Origin: Phallus indusiatus
Taxonomy: Eukaryota; Basidiomycota; Agaricomycetes; Phallales; Phallaceae
Direction: 5' to 3'
Assembly (NCBI GenBank): GCA_027605045.1
Contig: JAQFWX010000149.1
Span: forward strand, 1-64,000
DNA: 64,000 bases
The notes under the pieces were generated by a model. It did not search any database and was not told the DNA's origin. It saw only the letters and a list, made by a program, of their open reading frames with translations. Positions 60,321 through 64,000 of this stretch are shown here, piece after piece (the stretch's first letter is position 1; every line of letters begins with the position of its first letter). Position numbers and translations under genes: made by a program.

Positions 60321-61477
60321 ATGTCTCGAAACCCTGCTTACTCTCTTCCGGTGCGTGAATGGTCCAATAACTATAATCATCCCAGTGTCGACGTTAACAT
60401 CTTTGTTAGGCTGCGGACCGTAATGCATTGGAACAAGACAGGTGTGTAGTGACATCTGTTGAAAAGAAAGAACATTGACTGTTTTTGGCTATCCAGACTT
60501 ACCCGCCAGTTCAAAGCGATACAAGAATTTATTGGCGATCTGTCTTTTGCACCCATAAGGGAACTGAATCCGAAGACGATTCTGGAGTTAGGGTACGCAC
60601 ATCCATCTCCTCCGAGTGCTTTCACCGACTCATCTATTATACCAAGATCAGGGACAGGCGTATGGGCAGCTGAAGCTGCGGACATGTTTCCTGGCGCGAG
60701 TGTCGTAGCCGTAGACATTGTTCGTCCAAATCCAGAGTGAGTGATGCGTGCATCAATCAGTTCAAAGCTTTTTTTTAGCAGTCTTCCTCGTAGATCAATT
60801 AGGCCGAACATCCAGTTCCGTACGTTTGATCTTCGTCAACTGTTTCCATGGGAGGCGGAGTCTTTTGATGTAGTTCACACACGATTGACTCTAACGCATG
60901 TAAGTAATGGAGGCAAAGGGAATACCCAACGCGGTTGACTTACGCAAGTCAGATACCGAATGCGCGCGACGTCCTTTCGCGTATTCTGCCTCTCGTCAAA
61001 AAAGGTGGATTACTCATTTTAGAGGATACGCTGGCACCGGTGCATCGTATCCCGGAACGTGTACCTGGCTTCGTCGAGTTTTGGAATAAGTTTCAGGAGA
61101 CGATGAGAGGCAGAGGAGTCGACTTTACTTTACCCCGCTCATATGTTGGAGCACTGCAAAAGTCCGGGATGTACGGCGATATTACGTGTCGTGTTGAGTT
61201 CTGCACGTTCTCCGAAGGGGATGGTGAGTGGGTCGTACTCTGTCCAGAGAAATTTGGCCGTTAATTATTTATGATATGGCGCGCGCTGGTTTAATACAGA
61301 TACGCGTATAGGACATTTGTCTGCTTTTAGCAGAAAGTCTTTTCAAGAAAGCCTGCTTCGCCATTTTCCGGATCGACTCCCGAGCTTATTAAACGTGTAG
61401 AAAGTGAAATGGCTGATCCTTCTGTGAACAAAACAACGGGGTACGAGTGGTATTTTGTATGGGCGCGTCGAATCTAG
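60321..61477 (+). CDS. Class I SAM-dependent methyltransferase
   Basis: ATG at 60321 (MSRNPAYSLPVREWSNNYNH). The exon from about 60500 reads LTRQFKAIQEFIGDLSFAPI and ends ILELG. A 53-nt intron joins it to SGTGVWAAEAADMFPGASVV and AVDIVRP, giving motif I (ILELGSGTGVW) and the acidic D of motif II. Later exons give FDLRQLFPWEAESFDVVHTR, then NARDVLSRILPLVKKGGLLI and LEDT. The apparent stop at 61264 is probably intronic. A donor after DGEW and an acceptor at about 61332 join it to PFSGSTPELIKRVESEMADP and GYEWYFVWARRI with a stop at 61477, a usual C-terminus in this fungal family. The substrate is unknown, with secondary metabolism possible. The first donor is uncertain (three overlapping GTs). 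Confidence 0.75.
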
Positions 61478-62061
61478 TTCGGTTCAGGTATCAAACAATC
61501 GCTGATTCCCGGAGATAACGTTCCGCACGACGAAGCGATCGAATCCGAGCTCACGCTATTGAATCCATCATATTGTGTATGTATACGTGTCCGCGATGAA
61601 ATATTAATCGTCATGCGACGCGATGGATGTGCCGTTGAGCTCCCCATTCCCGTTCAATTTGAGCCATCTCCAAGATGAGATTCCATCTGTACTTGAACAA
61701 TAAACAAGATCGAGAAGTAAACTGCACGATGCCTTTATATATTACCCAAAATTCTAGACTTGTCCCGCAGGCGCGGATGGATAAACGTACACCAGTTGAC
61801 AGATCATATGGAGTCGGATCGAGTCGGCTATAGGCTGGCGAGACGAGTGTGACTGTCACAAAATGTCTTTTTGTTTTTCTCTCCCTCACTCAACTTTTTC
61901 CCTTCCTACCATCATCTCTTTGGGCTGGACGTTAGGTCCTTCCCCCCTGATTCTTATCTTCAGTTTTCTGAACATTTCTTGCCAGAAATTCAGAAATACT
62001 AGAGCTCGGAATCGTCTTGGACTCGCAAGTTGAGATCGCGTGTGTGTTGTAATCCCAGAGT
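61478..62061. other. Intergenic / promoter of the 62-kb gene
   Basis: About 580 nt. The 150 nt before 62062 are pyrimidine-rich (CTCTCCCTCACTCAAC, CCTTCCTACC), a common feature of fungal promoters. Nothing else was seen. Confidence 0.4.
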
Positions 62062-63271
62062 ATGCCCCTCGCCGTGCGCCGCAGTGCCTCGTCGTCCGCC
62101 ATGCGTCCAACACCTCATAGATCGATGTCAATGTCAGGAGCATACCCTTACCCCTACGCCTATCTTTACACATACGACACTCTTTTTAACAACTCCCTCG
62201 GTATGACATCCTCTACCGCGGGCGCCCCTTCCTCCTCCTCTCGGAGGAGACGGCATAGAGTATCGGGAGCCTTGGGTCTAAGCGATGACGACGATAGTGG
62301 AAGGAGAAGAAGGATGAGAAGAGGTCCTAGTTCCGGGTCATTGTTGACAGATACATATACGTCGACATCGACACGCCCCGGACGCGCCGTGTCGCGTCAG
62401 AGGGTTCAGCCTCGTCCAGACAAGTGCTTGCTGAGATTGAGTGGTGGAGAGTCGTTGAAGGTATGTATCCCAAAATGCATTCTTTCTTTCTCTTTTCTAT
62501 CATTTGTTTATCCCCATCATCACTACTATAGGGCAACGTGACCCAAACGCAGATTTTGACCTTGATATCGAAGAGGATGCTGACGATGAGGATACCCCTG
62601 GTCTGGAAACGGAAGATGTCTCTGATAACGCTGCAGATGAAGATATGCCCGTATATCTACCTTCCATCCCGCCCTTGACTCGCGCACGTTCGCATGCGCA
62701 CGCACAAGACGATTTCACCCTGGCACATTCCTTCTCCGCCCACTCGCGTACCTCTTCATCATCTTCATCCGATTCAGAACTTGAAGTGCAACATAGAATA
62801 CCTCGAGGTGCTATGCCGTTTCCTTCCAGCGCGCTCAAGTTCAACGGCTCGCTGGTAGGCGCGTCAATATTCCCATCTGCGTCGCTAGCATTGGTGGACG
62901 ATGAGCACGACGATATGAACACTGGTGAATTTAATGATATAGGGGTAGTTTCTGGCTCGACGCCGAATGCGATTGTGAACGCCGCGCTCGCAACGCTGTT
63001 CCCTTCCTCCTCATCAGCCTTACCCTCGGAATCGATGCCGATGTGTTCATCATCTTCTCAGTTACCCGGTTTTTCGGTCTCAATACCCGTTTCACAACAC
63101 GACGCCAGCGACGTCGGGGTATACACACCGGCACTGCCTCAATCGTCGCGTGTAAGAGCGATATCACTACCCGAAGCATCCAATGTTGCAGTGACGGCTA
63201 AAACGAAGCATTCAAAACTGCCTGGTCCCTTTAGTGACGACATGTTCAGTGAAGCGCTCGGGACTTTATAA
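62062..63271 (+). CDS. Uncharacterised Ser/Asp-rich protein
   Basis: ATG at 62062. Exon 1 encodes a low-complexity Tyr/Pro-, Ser- and Arg-rich stretch (AYPYPYAYLYTYD; SSSSRRRRHRVSGALG) and DKCLLRLSGG. Exon 2, to the stop at 63269-63271, is acidic then Ser-rich (DPNADFDLDIEEDADDEDTP; SRTSSSSSSDSELEV). It ends KLPGPFSDDMFSEALGTL. The intron ends at CTATAG|GGCAACG (about 62531). To keep the long second frame the donor must be the GTGGAG just before GESLK, because the stronger GTATGT (62461) gives a shorter alternative frame. Both strands are open over parts of this gene because of skewed composition. Probably a disordered regulatory protein; no function is inferred. Confidence 0.55.
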
Positions 63272-64000
63272 GTGGATATATCAACGATCATAGAAGAACT
63301 GCCTGCTCTTTCTCTCTATCTTATATGCCATTTTCTCCCATATGCTCTCACATTTCTTGATTTCCTTCGGCAACGACTGAATTTCCATTTCTTGGCCTTA
63401 TCACCCTGGTCTCAATTCAGACTCCGTTACTGTTATATCCTCGCGCACCAAAAAAAAAGAGTAAAGAAAAAAAGAAAAAGAAAGCTTTTTCAAAATCATC
63501 TTCGAAAAGAGTCGTTGGCTCGATTCTTAGTCCCACCCCTCTTCCGGCTTTTTGCGCATGAGGGGACGACATCGCACGTGTTCTCGTGCGATCACAGCCA
63601 GAAGAAACTGTCCACCCATTGGACCGTCCCTTTTCGTAATCCGCTGGGAAAAACATCAAAAAAATCGTCTCACCTTTTTTGATGTTTATTTTTTTCTTTT
63701 TCTATTTTTCTCTTGTACTTATCCTTTGTTTTTGTTTGCATATTCAATCTCTCCTGTTTCCCTCTTTTTGTTCACGACCCGTACGACCCCGGTACGACCT
63801 TTCACGACCCCGTTACGACCTTTTACGACCCTTGCATCGCATCCGACGAAATGTATTTCGCGCGATGCCGGGTGAAACGCTTCATTGTTGGCCGTCGACG
63901 TCAATAGCTATGTATGGTCAACCCCTTTCCCTGGTCTCGTTGAAATACATACCCCGTGTCTATCCGCCTCGTTCCCACTCTCGGGTCGCTCATTGGAGTC
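63272..64000. other. 3' flank of the last gene, no gene seen
   Basis: Contains purine- and T-rich tracts (63451-63490; 63680-63720) and the tandem CGACC motif array listed separately. Short frames here are low complexity. Confidence 0.4.
63773..63831 (+). repeat. Short tandem array of TACGACC / CACGACC units
   Basis: Six CGACC-containing units with 10-11 nt spacing (cacgacccgta, cgaccccggta, cgacctttca, and similar), imperfect. It is too short to be a satellite and is a local micro-repeat in the 3' flank. Confidence 0.55.

Noticed and set aside
62500..62922. 140-codon minus-strand ORF
   Set aside because: Antisense of the acidic/Ser-rich exon of the 62-kb gene; composition-driven open frame.

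Overview
The window looks like a nuclear contig of a basidiomycete fungus, most likely an Agaricomycete. Genes on both strands are broken by many short introns (about 45-80 nt) and packed closely in the left third. Several families are typical of that group: a DUF6533 multi-span membrane protein, a C2/NACHT/WD40 STAND protein, an HNH_2-type protein, and a basidiomycete family of unknown function present as two damaged copies. All calls come from reading the sequence and from recalled family features; no database search was run.

Layout. 1-7.4 kb is conserved housekeeping: VAC14 (-, cut by the window edge), a tyrosine phosphatase (-), a Cdc7-type kinase (+) and a WBP2-like protein (+). 7.5-10.5 kb is gene-poor but holds two tiny predicted secreted peptides with similar TATA regions and the same C-terminal DGF. 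10.9-19.5 kb is housekeeping again: alpha/beta hydrolase, VTC1, a CCDC97-like protein, EMC4 (-) and the RTP1/TANGO6-type Pol II assembly factor.

19.5-46 kb is an accessory, decaying region. It has two damaged paralogs (21.7-24.0 kb), a DUF6533 gene, an unknown minus-strand gene, and a C2-NACHT-WD40 gene (30.6-36.1 kb). That gene lies between two direct copies of a segment carrying a broken, intron-containing NAA10 (N-terminal acetyltransferase) gene. Beyond are remnants of another gene, an HNH-type gene and a partial paralog of it. Several introns here appear to use GC rather than GT at the donor site.

46-58.7 kb holds a beta-propeller-like protein followed by a head-to-head pair: a very large chitin-binding GH18 chitinase of the killer-toxin-like subgroup (-) and a secreted protein with about eleven LysM repeats (+). 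Both act on chitin, share a 660-bp intergenic region, and each shows one apparent reading-frame break. 60.3-63.3 kb holds a SAM-dependent methyltransferase and an uncharacterised Ser/Asp-rich protein.

Start codons and small exons are hand-made models. Splice sites were chosen where GT(GC)/AG signals, phase and family resemblance agreed; N-terminal exons of the STAND, unknown 27-28 kb and 46-kb genes remain uncertain.
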